Shown here: piece after piece, positions 7,097 through 14,623 of the stretch | How the letters are laid out: each line of letters begins with the position of its first letter | How positions within the stretch are numbered: position 1 is the first letter of the stretch | Assembly: GCA_007244375.1 (NCBI GenBank) | Contig: SCVW01000025.1 | Span: forward strand, 186,001-250,000 | DNA: 64,000 nt | Direction of reading: 5' to 3' | From: Smithella sp. | Lineage (GTDB): Bacteria; Desulfobacterota; Syntrophia; Syntrophales; Smithellaceae | The notes under the pieces: generated by a model | Databases searched by the model: none | Seen by the model: the letters and a program-made list of their open reading frames with translations, nothing else | Told to the model about the DNA's origin: nothing | Position numbers and translations under genes: made by a program

Positions 7097-9877
7097 CTAT
7101 TCTGCATACGGATAGGTAAACAGACTATTCTTCATCGTCTGTCCCGTCGAAGAAACAGGTTGATTTTTTGCTGAATGATGAGTGATTTCAGCGGGCACCT
7201 GAATGGATGGAATTGCAGAAGGTTGGAAAGCAACGCACTGAATTTCTCCCAGGTCGGTAATTGCTTCTTCTGTATCCGGAAATGTAATGTTAAACTCGCA
7301 CTTGCCACCCTCATAGTCCACATTAGCCTTATAAATGCCGGGCGGGATTGTGTTTCCACCGGATTTCCTAAGTTGTGCGATAGCGCTACAACTCTGATTA
7401 TGCTGGTTATCGGAAGTACCTGTGTCGGTATCCACCGATAAACTATTTTCAATGTAAAACTCCCCGCCTTTTCCGGTGGGATACGCCAAATTCTTCTCAG
7501 CTACATTCAAGGATATCTCGACAAATTCCAGTGGTTCTTTCCTACCTTCTTTTTGCATAACCAATGTTCCCGTAAGTGCCCGTATCTGTCGTACATCAAA
7601 GTAAACGCAGGAGCCGCTCCATAGCGATGGAGAAATAGTCTTATTAACGTCGGATATACTGTAATCTATCGGAATATTTTTTGTATCGAGAGTGATCTTA
7701 TTCTGGCCATAGGATGTAAGTGTCGGGACAACCATGGTGCCGAAATAGCCGGTTTCCCCAATCTCCTGACCGTTATTGAGAACTGCAGCTCCAGGCACTT
7801 CTTTATTCAGCACAACTATGCCGAAACTATCACTTACCGGTCGCGACAAACCAAAAAATCCTCCTGCATATACCAATGATCCGGCAGCTGATAAATTATA
7901 CAATTCGGTTGTTGTTCCGGCAGTATTTTGTATAGAAGCATCAACAGAATAAATGCCGTATTTTGCATTATATTGCAAATAAGGATTAAAAGCCGTTGTT
8001 GTATTTGTAGACGTCTCGGAACGGTTAAAAGTGGCACGATAGCCTACTCCTTCACCCACCGGTATGTCTTTTTGCAATTGCATGGTTTCCGTATTTACAT
8101 CATTACTTCCGCCGCTGACTTGCGCCGAACCACGGATACTATTACCCAGATCAAAATTAAGACCTACAAAAAAACTGTAGCTTGTATCAGCAGCATTGGT
8201 GACCGATCCGGTTGTAAAGAGATTTATCGTTTTGTAAAGTGGTCTGGAGTAGTTTGCCGAAATGACACGCGTATCAACACCCTTAAATGTTGATGTCTCC
8301 GCGTAATTGACAGAAAAACTACCCAAAGGTTTTATTGACAAACCCATTCCAAGATTCATTTCAAATTGGTTTCTATCTGCCGTTAAAACAGAAATACCGG
8401 CAGTTGCATAGTCTCTGGTATATCCGCGTAACAACATATTCGTATTGAAACTGCCTAGCTGATAAGAATGCTGAAAAGAAACCGCGCCTCCGACTTTGTT
8501 ACCGCTTGCCGAACTTCCGGCAAGAGATAAAGAAAGCTGGCCAAGTCGGGGAACTAAAAAAGCCGAGGAAAGACCTCCGTTATAAACTCCGTCTGAACCC
8601 TCGGCCCTCGCTCCGATATTAAGCTTATTCGTGACTCCATAGCGGTGAAATGCGGAGAAAACAGGGTTGCCGTAATTGTCGCTTTCGACTCCGTAATCGT
8701 CTCTCATTAAACCGACATTGTAACTGTATTCATGTAAACCCTCCCGCAACATTTGAGTACTGAAATACGCGAGATACGAAATCTTCTGAACTTTTCCGAA
8801 TGGATCTTTAAGCAAAATCTCCACATTGTGGGAACCGGTGTAGGAATATATGTTTTTTAAGTCGAATGAACCCGGCGCAATTGTTTGTTTACCTACAAGG
8901 ACTCCGTCCAGATAGATTTCAGCTTGCGTGGGAAAAATAACAGAACCCCTGAGGTCCATTACCGGTTGGGTAATGAAATATGGATCCAGTTTGTAAACTT
9001 TTGAGAAACCGATACCGCCCATATTGACGGTACTGCCCAGATCTCCTGAGTTCGCATACTGGTCACCCAGTACCAGCCACTGAAGATCATCCCGTCGCTC
9101 ATAGGTTGCACTGCTTTGCAGACGCACGAAATTATCGCTTGTTTCCGTTTTTGTATAGAGAGAATCGGATGTTAAAAAAACATCTCCGGCTCTCAGACCT
9201 AATTTATTTGTTACGGCAAAGGACTGAAATCCATTATTGTTCGTATAAACATAGTTCAGTCCGTAATTGAGGAAGGCGCTTGCCTCATGTGGATAGTAAA
9301 TATTTTTTGTTGATGCTTTGAGTGAGAAAAGATCGGCGGCAGTCTTCGCTGACTCGGTGGTTTTACCGATAATCGCAACGGTCAGCTTATTTTCGTCAAA
9401 AGTGCAACTTACATCGCGAAGTGAGCTTAGGGGAACGTATTGTTCGTCTTCCCTGATGATAACAATTTTATCTTCGGGATATTGCAGTTTCAGCGTTTTG
9501 ACATCTTCCGTCCGAAGAAATATACGATGTTCATCATCAAGTTCGACAAAAAAATCTCCCTTTGATACCGTGTTAACAATAATATTAACTACTATCTGGG
9601 TTGTCTCTCTTGACGTGAAAGCAACGTTTGCGTTGTTTTTGGGTTTTATTTCAGCGATTATGGGAGCAGCTGAAACGGACGTGGATTTAACGTTTTGTTC
9701 TTCCGTGGCAAATGCCGGTGTAGCAAAAAAAAGAGAGCAAACAAGAACCGCAAGAATTAAGGTAACTATCTCCCTGCAAAATAAAATTTTAAGATTCCTC
9801 ACATACGTTCGGAATGACACTTTGTATTTTGTATAACAGTTTTCTATCTTGAAATGACAAACAGAGGAATTCTGCAA
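7097..9877 (-). CDS. outer-membrane usher of an archaic chaperone-usher pilus
   Basis: FimD/PapC-type usher that would receive chaperone-subunit complexes and extrude the pilus. About 926 residues: signal-like segment (LILAVLVCSLFFATPAFA, about 39-57) and an N-terminal domain (about 90-170). A long beta-barrel with a plug region follows, with usher hallmarks such as LRGSVIFPTQAEIYLDGVLVGKQTIAPGSFDLKNI and SLSLAGSSASGNKVGGAVSFQHS. The C-terminal domains contain LDTKNIPIDYSI and LTGTLVMQKEG. The start is unsettled: the longest frame begins with TTG at 9877 without a good ribosome site, and a GTG at about 9807 lies inside a dispersed palindromic repeat (9793-9818) that now encodes part of the pre-signal region. 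Last gene of the pilus operon. Confidence 0.92.
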   Translation of the reverse strand: MQNSSVCHFKIENCYTKYKVSFRTYVRNLKILFCREIVTLILAVLVCSLFFATPAFATEEQNVKSTSVSAAPIIAEIKPKNNANVAFTSRETTQIVVNIIVNTVSKGDFFVELDDEHRIFLRTEDVKTLKLQYPEDKIVIIREDEQYVPLSSLRDVSCTFDENKLTVAIIGKTTESAKTAADLFSLKASTKNIYYPHEASAFLNYGLNYVYTNNNGFQSFAVTNKLGLRAGDVFLTSDSLYTKTETSDNFVRLQSSATYERRDDLQWLVLGDQYANSGDLGSTVNMGGIGFSKVYKLDPYFITQPVMDLRGSVIFPTQAEIYLDGVLVGKQTIAPGSFDLKNIYSYTGSHNVEILLKDPFGKVQKISYLAYFSTQMLREGLHEYSYNVGLMRDDYGVESDNYGNPVFSAFHRYGVTNKLNIGARAEGSDGVYNGGLSSAFLVPRLGQLSLSLAGSSASGNKVGGAVSFQHSYQLGSFNTNMLLRGYTRDYATAGISVLTADRNQFEMNLGMGLSIKPLGSFSVNYAETSTFKGVDTRVISANYSRPLYKTINLFTTGSVTNAADTSYSFFVGLNFDLGNSIRGSAQVSGGSNDVNTETMQLQKDIPVGEGVGYRATFNRSETSTNTTTAFNPYLQYNAKYGIYSVDASIQNTAGTTTELYNLSAAGSLVYAGGFFGLSRPVSDSFGIVVLNKEVPGAAVLNNGQEIGETGYFGTMVVPTLTSYGQNKITLDTKNIPIDYSISDVNKTISPSLWSGSCVYFDVRQIRALTGTLVMQKEGRKEPLEFVEISLNVAEKNLAYPTGKGGEFYIENSLSVDTDTGTSDNQHNQSCSAIAQLRKSGGNTIPPGIYKANVDYEGGKCEFNITFPDTEEAITDLGEIQCVAFQPSAIPSIQVPAEITHHSAKNQPVSSTGQTMKNSLFTYPYAE
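9793..9818. repeat. GATTCCTC...CGGAATGAC repeat inside the usher 5' end
   Basis: The sequence matches the outer parts of the repeat at 57173-57262 (AAGATTCCTCA ... TTCGGAATGACA). It lies within the reading frame ahead of the usher signal peptide and obscures the true start. Confidence 0.6.
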
Positions 9878-9920
9878 AGGTCTAATTCACTCCGGAGATT
9901 TATTGAAAAATAACTAAAAT

Positions 9921-10754
9921 TTATTGCACACACATGTTCTTTTGAACATTCAGAATTCCTTTGATGTTGTCATTTTCCGTTTGAGCGCTTACTTCAATTT
10001 TTGCCAGTTGTCCGCATATTTCTTCCGGGACGACTGCTTCATAGGAAAACGACAAACCGTTAAGGATATACCATCCGGCAATTTCTTTGGAAAACAGTTC
10101 CTTATCGTCGGCAGATTTTCCACTGAACTTTACGGTACGCAATTTAACGTGAACATTCCCCGTATTCCTGACGATTGCTTTTGCCGTACTTTTAGACATT
10201 TCAACCTTATCGATAACGCAGCTTTCCTGCAATTTGAGGGGTTTGACAAAAATCGGCATCGAAAATCTAAATGCTATCGTAAGTCCTGCTTTTATGTTCT
10301 TTTTGGTATCCATTTCCTCTGCCTTTTTCTGCACGGGAATTTCTTCAACAAACAACCGATAAGTTTTCTCCTTTGATGAAGGCGGAGTCTTAAGACCGAT
10401 CCTGATTGCCCGTTGAGAATTGGGATCAACAGTCATAACTTTCGGAAAGAAAATTATTTCCTTTGTGTCCGCATAAATATCCTTCCCTTTTTTGTCCTGA
10501 TTCCACTCTTTAACAGATACCTGAAAATCAATTTTTTCATTACCATTATTTATTACAGAGAAGACGCCACTCTTCACTTTACTGCTCAGGTCTAAAGTTG
10601 TTGGTTGTACCTGAAAGTCCGCCGCAGTTGCCCGGGCTACGAGTACTATTGCCAGCAACACACAAACAATCAATTTTCTGCCCTTTCTGACTGATATTTC
10701 AAATATTTTATTCCAACCGACAGATGATATACCTTTGCATAAAATGTTTTTCAT
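9921..10754 (-). CDS. periplasmic pilus chaperone
   Basis: PapD-like two-immunoglobulin-domain chaperone that donates a strand to pilus subunits in the periplasm. 277 residues with a long signal region (KLIVCVLLAIVLVARATA, to about residue 44). Domain 1 follows, with FQVQPTTLDLSSKVKSGVFSVINNGNEKIDFQVSVKEW, then the F1-G1 region KVMTVDPNSQRAIRIGLKTPP and the Arg/Lys-containing YRLFVEEIP. Domain 2 begins near GLTIAFRFSMPIFVKP. This pattern is that of archaic (CsuC/spore-coat) chaperones. The ATG at 10754 has GGGGAG about ten bases upstream. The usher gene follows and the two-domain SCPU protein gene precedes it. Confidence 0.92.
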   Translation of the reverse strand: MKNILCKGISSVGWNKIFEISVRKGRKLIVCVLLAIVLVARATAADFQVQPTTLDLSSKVKSGVFSVINNGNEKIDFQVSVKEWNQDKKGKDIYADTKEIIFFPKVMTVDPNSQRAIRIGLKTPPSSKEKTYRLFVEEIPVQKKAEEMDTKKNIKAGLTIAFRFSMPIFVKPLKLQESCVIDKVEMSKSTAKAIVRNTGNVHVKLRTVKFSGKSADDKELFSKEIAGWYILNGLSFSYEAVVPEEICGQLAKIEVSAQTENDNIKGILNVQKNMCVQ

Positions 10755-10829
10755 GCCGTGCTTCTCCCCATTTTATTTGATTGAATTCTGCTATTCTCCA
10801 ACATTCAAACTATCTATAAAAAAAGCCGC

Positions 10830-11975
10830 TTAATAGTCGATGGTTATTGTTACCGTGTCACTATATGCACCGGCCGGGACATTGTCAAGCGCTCCGGTAG
10901 AAATCGTAGCACCCAGATTCAGATTACCGGTTCCGGTTCCGCCTATATTTGTGGTTCCACCGGCACCGGTCATCGAACCGGCAGAGTTAAAGTTATAATT
11001 TAAATAATTTGTCCCCGATTTCATCCGTGGTGTACCGGAAAAATTCAGTCCTCCATTATTAGTAACACTTATCGCATCTCCCATCGTACACATAATTGTC
11101 GGTGAAATTACCGTCGCCGTTGCTCCGCCGGCATTTGTAGCAGCATCAAGAGCGCCGAAATTTAATGAAGGACTGCCGGAAACAGAACATGCGTTTATCA
11201 CCGTACCGACGGCATTTACAGTAGCGGTTATCGAACCGGCCGCTGGTCCGGTCCAACTGATGGTGACCGTCTCAGTTGAATTGTCTGTCTCCGCATACGC
11301 ATTTTGATAATCGGCCTGCAATACCTGAGACAAAGTAGTCAACAAAGGAATGAGCGTGCTGTCGCTTGTATTCTGGCCAAACGGTGAGAGACCCTGACCG
11401 GCACTCAATGTATATGGTATGGTATTTCTTGTGCCGGTCAAATTTGGCTGAACGGGTAAAAGAGAGTAAGAATACGTTGTTCCTGGACCACACTGAAAAT
11501 TTACATTTTGAGTCACCGTATTGTAAATTGGACCGGCCAATGTCGGATCAATGGTAAATGATATACTTCCTGTGGATCCGCCGGAAAACTGGCATCGGGG
11601 ATTGACTGTAATGTAGTATGTATTGGTTACAGAACTTCCCCAGCAAAGAAAACCGCTGCCACTTACCCTAACCGTAAATGTAAATGATCCCGATTGCGTC
11701 GGTGTCCCTGTAATGGTATTGGTAGTACCTGTAATGCTGTTCAGGTTAAGACCTGTAGGCAGGCCCGAAGCCGTCCAAGTATATGTTCCACCGATACATC
11801 CCCCTGCACTCAAAGTTGTGGATGATGTATAAGGCAGAAACTCATTTGCCGCTGGTGTGAAAGTTGTTCCATTTCTGGGACTAAGTGTAGTGGCATGAGC
11901 AGTAACTGTCAGCACTGAAAGCAATAATGATAACAATAAAATTTTAAATCTTTTTTTCAGACCTTCGCTAACCAT
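10830..11975 (-). CDS. large spore-coat-U pilus protein, probable tip adhesin
   Basis: 381 residues: signal peptide (to TVTAHA, about 28) and a putative-Ig (He_PIG-like) segment at about 40-128, with YTWTASGLPTGLNLN and GTPTQSGSFTFTVRV. Two spore-coat-U-type halves follow. The first runs from CQFSGGSTGSISF to about 250 and the second starts at the CSVSGSPSLNFGALDA stretch, ending with the donor-strand-like tail PAGAYSDTVTITIDY. Archaic pili such as Csu use a two-domain tip adhesin, which this resembles, with an added Ig-like N-terminal module not normally present. AAAGG sits seven bases before the start. It is separated from the upstream subunit gene by a strong hairpin at 12019-12062. Confidence 0.88.
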   Translation of the reverse strand: MVSEGLKKRFKILLLSLLLSVLTVTAHATTLSPRNGTTFTPAANEFLPYTSSTTLSAGGCIGGTYTWTASGLPTGLNLNSITGTTNTITGTPTQSGSFTFTVRVSGSGFLCWGSSVTNTYYITVNPRCQFSGGSTGSISFTIDPTLAGPIYNTVTQNVNFQCGPGTTYSYSLLPVQPNLTGTRNTIPYTLSAGQGLSPFGQNTSDSTLIPLLTTLSQVLQADYQNAYAETDNSTETVTISWTGPAAGSITATVNAVGTVINACSVSGSPSLNFGALDAATNAGGATATVISPTIMCTMGDAISVTNNGGLNFSGTPRMKSGTNYLNYNFNSAGSMTGAGGTTNIGGTGTGNLNLGATISTGALDNVPAGAYSDTVTITIDY

Positions 11976-12018
11976 GAATGAACCTTTTCACTTACACTGC
12001 ATTTGTCATTATAATAAA

Positions 12019-12062
12019 ACGTAGCCTACAACCATCCTCCTCTTTAGGCAACTAGGCTACGT
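12019..12062 (-). terminator. hairpin between subunit genes, possible transcription attenuator
   Basis: A perfect 10-bp stem ACGTAGCCTA/TAGGCTACGT with a 24-base loop is followed on the minus strand by TTTTATT. It lies between the third SCPU gene (stop 12091) and the large SCPU gene (start 11975). Partial termination here would make small subunits in excess of adhesin, chaperone and usher. Confidence 0.65.
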
Positions 12063-12090
12063 AATTTATTTTTAATCAACTTTTTCGATA

Positions 12091-12642
12091 CTAATACGAA
12101 ATTGTCAATGTTATTGTGTCGGAATAATCGGCATGAGCCAGAGCTAACTGCGCGTTTGCCGCCGTAACCTTTATGCTAATGCCTAATGCCCTCGAAATAG
12201 CATATCCCGCACCAATAAATTGACCAGAGCCATTGGTGTCGCCGACACACATAAAAGTGTACGGAATTGTATCCATCGGCCAACTGGTGGATTTAAGCAA
12301 CATGTTGTTTACACCGCTCGACGTGCAGGTTTGGTCTACTGCTGATCCATTGGCGCTGGATACTTTAACCGTAAAAACTCCGCCATTGGTGCATCTTACC
12401 AGTTCGTCGGAAGTCGGCGGAAAAGTCTGGTCGCCTGTCAATTGAGGATCAATGATTAGCGGATTGGGAAACGAACCATGCTGCACCTCCTGGCAAGATG
12501 CCGTTACCTGAGCATTTACGGTCACAGTTGTACTGGAAAATCCGGTAGGAGTTGCCGCAAAAGTAGTTCCCACCATAAAGCCCATGACGACAACCATCGC
12601 AATGAGCCAAAATATCCTTTTGATAACTGATTGTCTTTTCAT
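12091..12642 (-). CDS. spore-coat-U domain pilus subunit
   Basis: 183 residues with a signal peptide (MVVVMGFMVGTTFAA) followed by TVTVNAQVTASCQEVQHGSFP. Conserved cysteines occur in ASC, VRCTNG, QTCTSSG and FMCVG, and the protein ends in HADYSDTITLTISY. The SCPU fold is a pilin-like incomplete Ig domain assembled by donor-strand exchange. Compared with its two upstream paralogues it is longer and has more cysteines. It is the third of four subunit genes; the attenuator-like hairpin lies directly downstream. Confidence 0.9.
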   Translation of the reverse strand: MKRQSVIKRIFWLIAMVVVMGFMVGTTFAATPTGFSSTTVTVNAQVTASCQEVQHGSFPNPLIIDPQLTGDQTFPPTSDELVRCTNGGVFTVKVSSANGSAVDQTCTSSGVNNMLLKSTSWPMDTIPYTFMCVGDTNGSGQFIGAGYAISRALGISIKVTAANAQLALAHADYSDTITLTISY

Positions 12643-12694
12643 TTAAATACTTTTTCTTTACTGCGTTTAATAACTATCGCTCCATACCTTGAAA

Positions 12695-13165
12695 TCAATA
12701 GGTTATTGTGACAACAATCGTATCCGAATAAGAACCTGCAGGAACATTATCAAGTGCTCCTGCTGCTATGTTAGCTTGTAGATTTAAGTTAGTAATCATG
12801 GTTGACGTATCGCCTCTTCCCTCACCATTCACCGGGCTTGTAAAACTCACTGTATAAGGAAGCAAGTCAGTACCCGATATCATGTTTCTGGTACTGGTAT
12901 AGTTTTGGCCGTTATCAACAGCGAAAGTTACGCTATCATCCTTAGTGCACCAGAGCGTCATTCCGGCAAGATTTGTGGTTGCTCCTCCCGAATTTGTATC
13001 TGCATCAAGAGTGCCGAAAGCCAGTGTAGGGGTACCTCCAACAACACATGTAGTTGTAACCGTGCCAGACACAGATACACTGGGAGTTGCAGTTCCTGCA
13101 AATGCATTACCAGAAAAACCAATAGCAAAGGCTACTGCTACGAATGTGATTACGTACTTTTTCAT
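12695..13165 (-). CDS. spore-coat-U domain pilus subunit
   Basis: 156 residues if started at 13165, which has AAAGG five bases upstream and gives a normal signal peptide (MKKYVITFVAVAFAIGFSG... AFA). An upstream in-frame start at 13207 would add 14 unlikely residues. The mature part has TVTTTCVVGGTPTLAFGTLDADTN, LWCTKDDSV, LNLQANIAAGALDNVPAGSY and the terminal strand SDTIVVTITY, the canonical SCPU layout. The C-terminal half is very similar to that of the 381-residue protein downstream (GALDNVPAGAYSDTVTITIDY), suggesting recent duplication. Confidence 0.92.
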   Translation of the reverse strand: MKKYVITFVAVAFAIGFSGNAFAGTATPSVSVSGTVTTTCVVGGTPTLAFGTLDADTNSGGATTNLAGMTLWCTKDDSVTFAVDNGQNYTSTRNMISGTDLLPYTVSFTSPVNGEGRGDTSTMITNLNLQANIAAGALDNVPAGSYSDTIVVTITY

Positions 13166-13219
13166 TTCTACCTTTATTACACTCACAGCAATTGCCGTAG
13201 TGAGCAAAAAATTCTGAAA

Positions 13220-13720
13220 CTAATAAACAATTGTCAAATATACGGTATCGGAATAGTTTCCGGCCGGTGCTGTTTCGTTACCCGTAACAGGAATAGATGC
13301 TGTAATCCCGATAGTGACATCGGTTGAAAATCCTTGTCCTGTAATTACACCTGTTGTCGAATTTACATTTCCACCGCTGATAACAGAGTAATTAAGTATG
13401 TCTGTACCACTTTTTAACTTAAAACCGGAAACGCCAGTACCTCCTATGAATGCTGTTGGTGTAGTAACATCGGCACTGGAAACATTGATCTGAAAATTGT
13501 GACCATTTGTGCACCTAACAGTCCCCGATGTACTCTCGGCAAAAGGTCCAGCTTGTGATAAATCAACTGCAATGTCGTCTATTGTCATTGGTGCTAATAC
13601 AGAACATGTATTGCTAACTGTGGCGCTTACACTAACATTTGATGTATCACTTGCAAATACGCTTCCAAACATAGTAATAACAAAAACCACAGCCGCTAAT
13701 ACTATAATAAATCTTTTCAT
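13220..13720 (-). CDS. spore-coat-U domain pilus subunit, first gene of the pilus operon
   Basis: 166 residues: signal peptide (MKRFIIVLAAVVFVITMFGSVFA), then VSVSATVSNTCSVLAPMTIDDIAVDL, VRCTNGHNFQINVSS, LKSGTDILNYSV and the end strand APAGNYSDTVYLTIVY. It belongs to the SCPU/archaic pilin group and, being first in the operon and simple in form, is a good candidate for the major subunit. AAGGAG lies six bases before the ATG. The 5' leader (13721-13955) carries hairpins and two imperfect repeats. Confidence 0.92.
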   Translation of the reverse strand: MKRFIIVLAAVVFVITMFGSVFASDTSNVSVSATVSNTCSVLAPMTIDDIAVDLSQAGPFAESTSGTVRCTNGHNFQINVSSADVTTPTAFIGGTGVSGFKLKSGTDILNYSVISGGNVNSTTGVITGQGFSTDVTIGITASIPVTGNETAPAGNYSDTVYLTIVY

Positions 13721-13760
13721 ATTCTTCTCCTTAAATTTATTTTTTTGTTAATTGTCGTCA

Positions 13761-13789
13761 TTTCAGCAGGAAAATTCCTCCGCCTGAAA
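13761..13789 (-). promoter_or_regulatory. leader hairpin just upstream of the first pilus gene
   Basis: TTTCAG/CTGAAA outer and AGGAA/TTCCT inner complementary arms form an interrupted stem-loop within the transcript, about 40 bases before the start codon and 25 before the Shine-Dalgarno. It could modulate translation or RNA stability. Confidence 0.45.
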
Positions 13790-13799
13790 CCTGCTTCAT

Positions 13800-13945
13800 C
13801 ACTTTTGTAATTACAATTTGGGGATTATAAACCGGCCTGCACTAGAAACGTACCGGACTACATGAATCAGATTTAATTTTTTGTAATTACAACTTCTGGT
13901 GTTGTAAAAACTGCCGGAAAGCCCTGAAAACGTACCGAACATAAT
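13800..13945 (-). repeat. two imperfect tandem leader repeats with TTGTAATTACAA palindromes
   Basis: Two copies of a roughly 76-82 base unit lie between the predicted promoter and the first pilus gene. Each has TCSGGTACGTTT, a CCGG that can pair back to it, and then an AT-rich hairpin followed by the perfect palindrome TTGTAATTACAA (13805-13816 and 13881-13892). In the AT-rich hairpin, copy 1 has TTACAAC/GTTGTAA and copy 2 has TTATAAT/ATTGTAA; paired positions change together (C-G to T-A and C-G to T-G). This supports an RNA structure, though the palindromes are equally good as protein operators. It does not match the GEMM consensus. Confidence 0.6.
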
Positions 13946-13959
13946 CATTTGTGGTTAGG

Positions 13960-13987
13960 ATAATAAGCAAAAAAAAAATTTTGTCAA
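13960..13987 (-). promoter_or_regulatory. sigma-70-type promoter for the pilus operon
   Basis: On the minus strand TTGACA (13982-13987) and TATTAT (13960-13965) are separated by 16 bp. Transcription would start near 13953, giving a leader of about 230 bases that contains both repeats. Confidence 0.7.
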
Positions 13988-13995
13988 GAAAAAAG

Positions 13996-14011
13996 ACGCC
14001 TCCATGAGCGT
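13996..14011 (-). terminator. terminator after the RHH-PilZ gene
   Basis: A short stem ACGCCTC/GAGCGT with a bulge is followed by six T on the minus strand, immediately upstream of the pilus promoter's -35 box. It would separate the c-di-GMP-related gene pair from the pilus operon. Confidence 0.55.
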
Positions 14012-14128
14012 TTTTTTTAATGCTTTCAATGACTTATATGAAACAAGTTTCACTTTTATTTTAATTACAATCATCCTCTAACGAGGCGGCAGCAAGAAGA
14101 CAAAGATATTTTTTATTTAGAACGGATA

Positions 14129-14617
14129 TTATGTCAGATAGGTTTGAAGTGCTTTGTAGCTCTTAAAATCGGCATCAATGAAGTAAGCTCCGACATGAAT
14201 ATTGTCTTTATCATCAGTAATCCGGTTTGAATCGCATGATAACTTTACGGGCTTGTTCTCCATGGGCAAATTAAAAACAATCTCAAATTTTGAATTATGC
14301 TCATCAATAATGATTTGTTGTTTAAAATCCTTGGGAATTAAAACTCCAACACCATCAAGAGAAATATTCGCGATGGTTCCTACTCCCATCTTTCCGTACT
14401 GCGATTGGCTTATCACAGCCGAAACAGTAATATCCTTTCTCGGATATTTACGCCTTTCTTTTATAATACCATGAAATGCTTTCTTCTCTTTAAGAAAATT
14501 AATCAGGATCATTTCAATCGTCGACGATAAAGACCTCCTGTCTCTTTTTGCAATTTGAGCAAGGGATTCACGCAAATTACTGTTGACACGAAAACATATT
14601 GGAGTATCTTTTTTCAT
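14129..14617 (-). CDS. ribbon-helix-helix / PilZ fusion, putative c-di-GMP-responsive DNA-binding protein
   Basis: 162 residues in two parts. Residues 6-45 look like a ribbon-helix-helix DNA-binding domain: strand PICFRVN, helix SNLRESLAQIAKRDRRS, helix LSSTIEMILINFLKEK. Residues 54-160 form a PilZ domain with the c-di-GMP-binding RKYPR (R56 and R60) and NISLDGVG (N84, S86, G89) motifs. PilZ proteins bind c-di-GMP; RHH proteins bind palindromic operators as dimers. I infer a regulator whose DNA binding is set by c-di-GMP, with the palindromes in the adjacent pilus leader as candidate targets. The gene starts six bases after the MshEN-type gene stops, so the two are one operon. A non-DNA-binding dimerisation role for the N-terminus is the main alternative. 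Confidence 0.85.
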   Translation of the reverse strand: MKKDTPICFRVNSNLRESLAQIAKRDRRSLSSTIEMILINFLKEKKAFHGIIKERRKYPRKDITVSAVISQSQYGKMGVGTIANISLDGVGVLIPKDFKQQIIIDEHNSKFEIVFNLPMENKPVKLSCDSNRITDDKDNIHVGAYFIDADFKSYKALQTYLT

Positions 14618-14623
14618 TAAAAC

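Noticed and set aside
9318-9836. 172-residue frame antisense to the usher
   Set aside because: Shadow frame; Ser/Thr-rich composition follows from the usher codons.
13800-13945. Possible GEMM riboswitch in the pilus leader
   Set aside because: The leader lacks GGCAAACC, GACGCAAAG and GGTAGC blocks, so it is not the GEMM class present at 18468.
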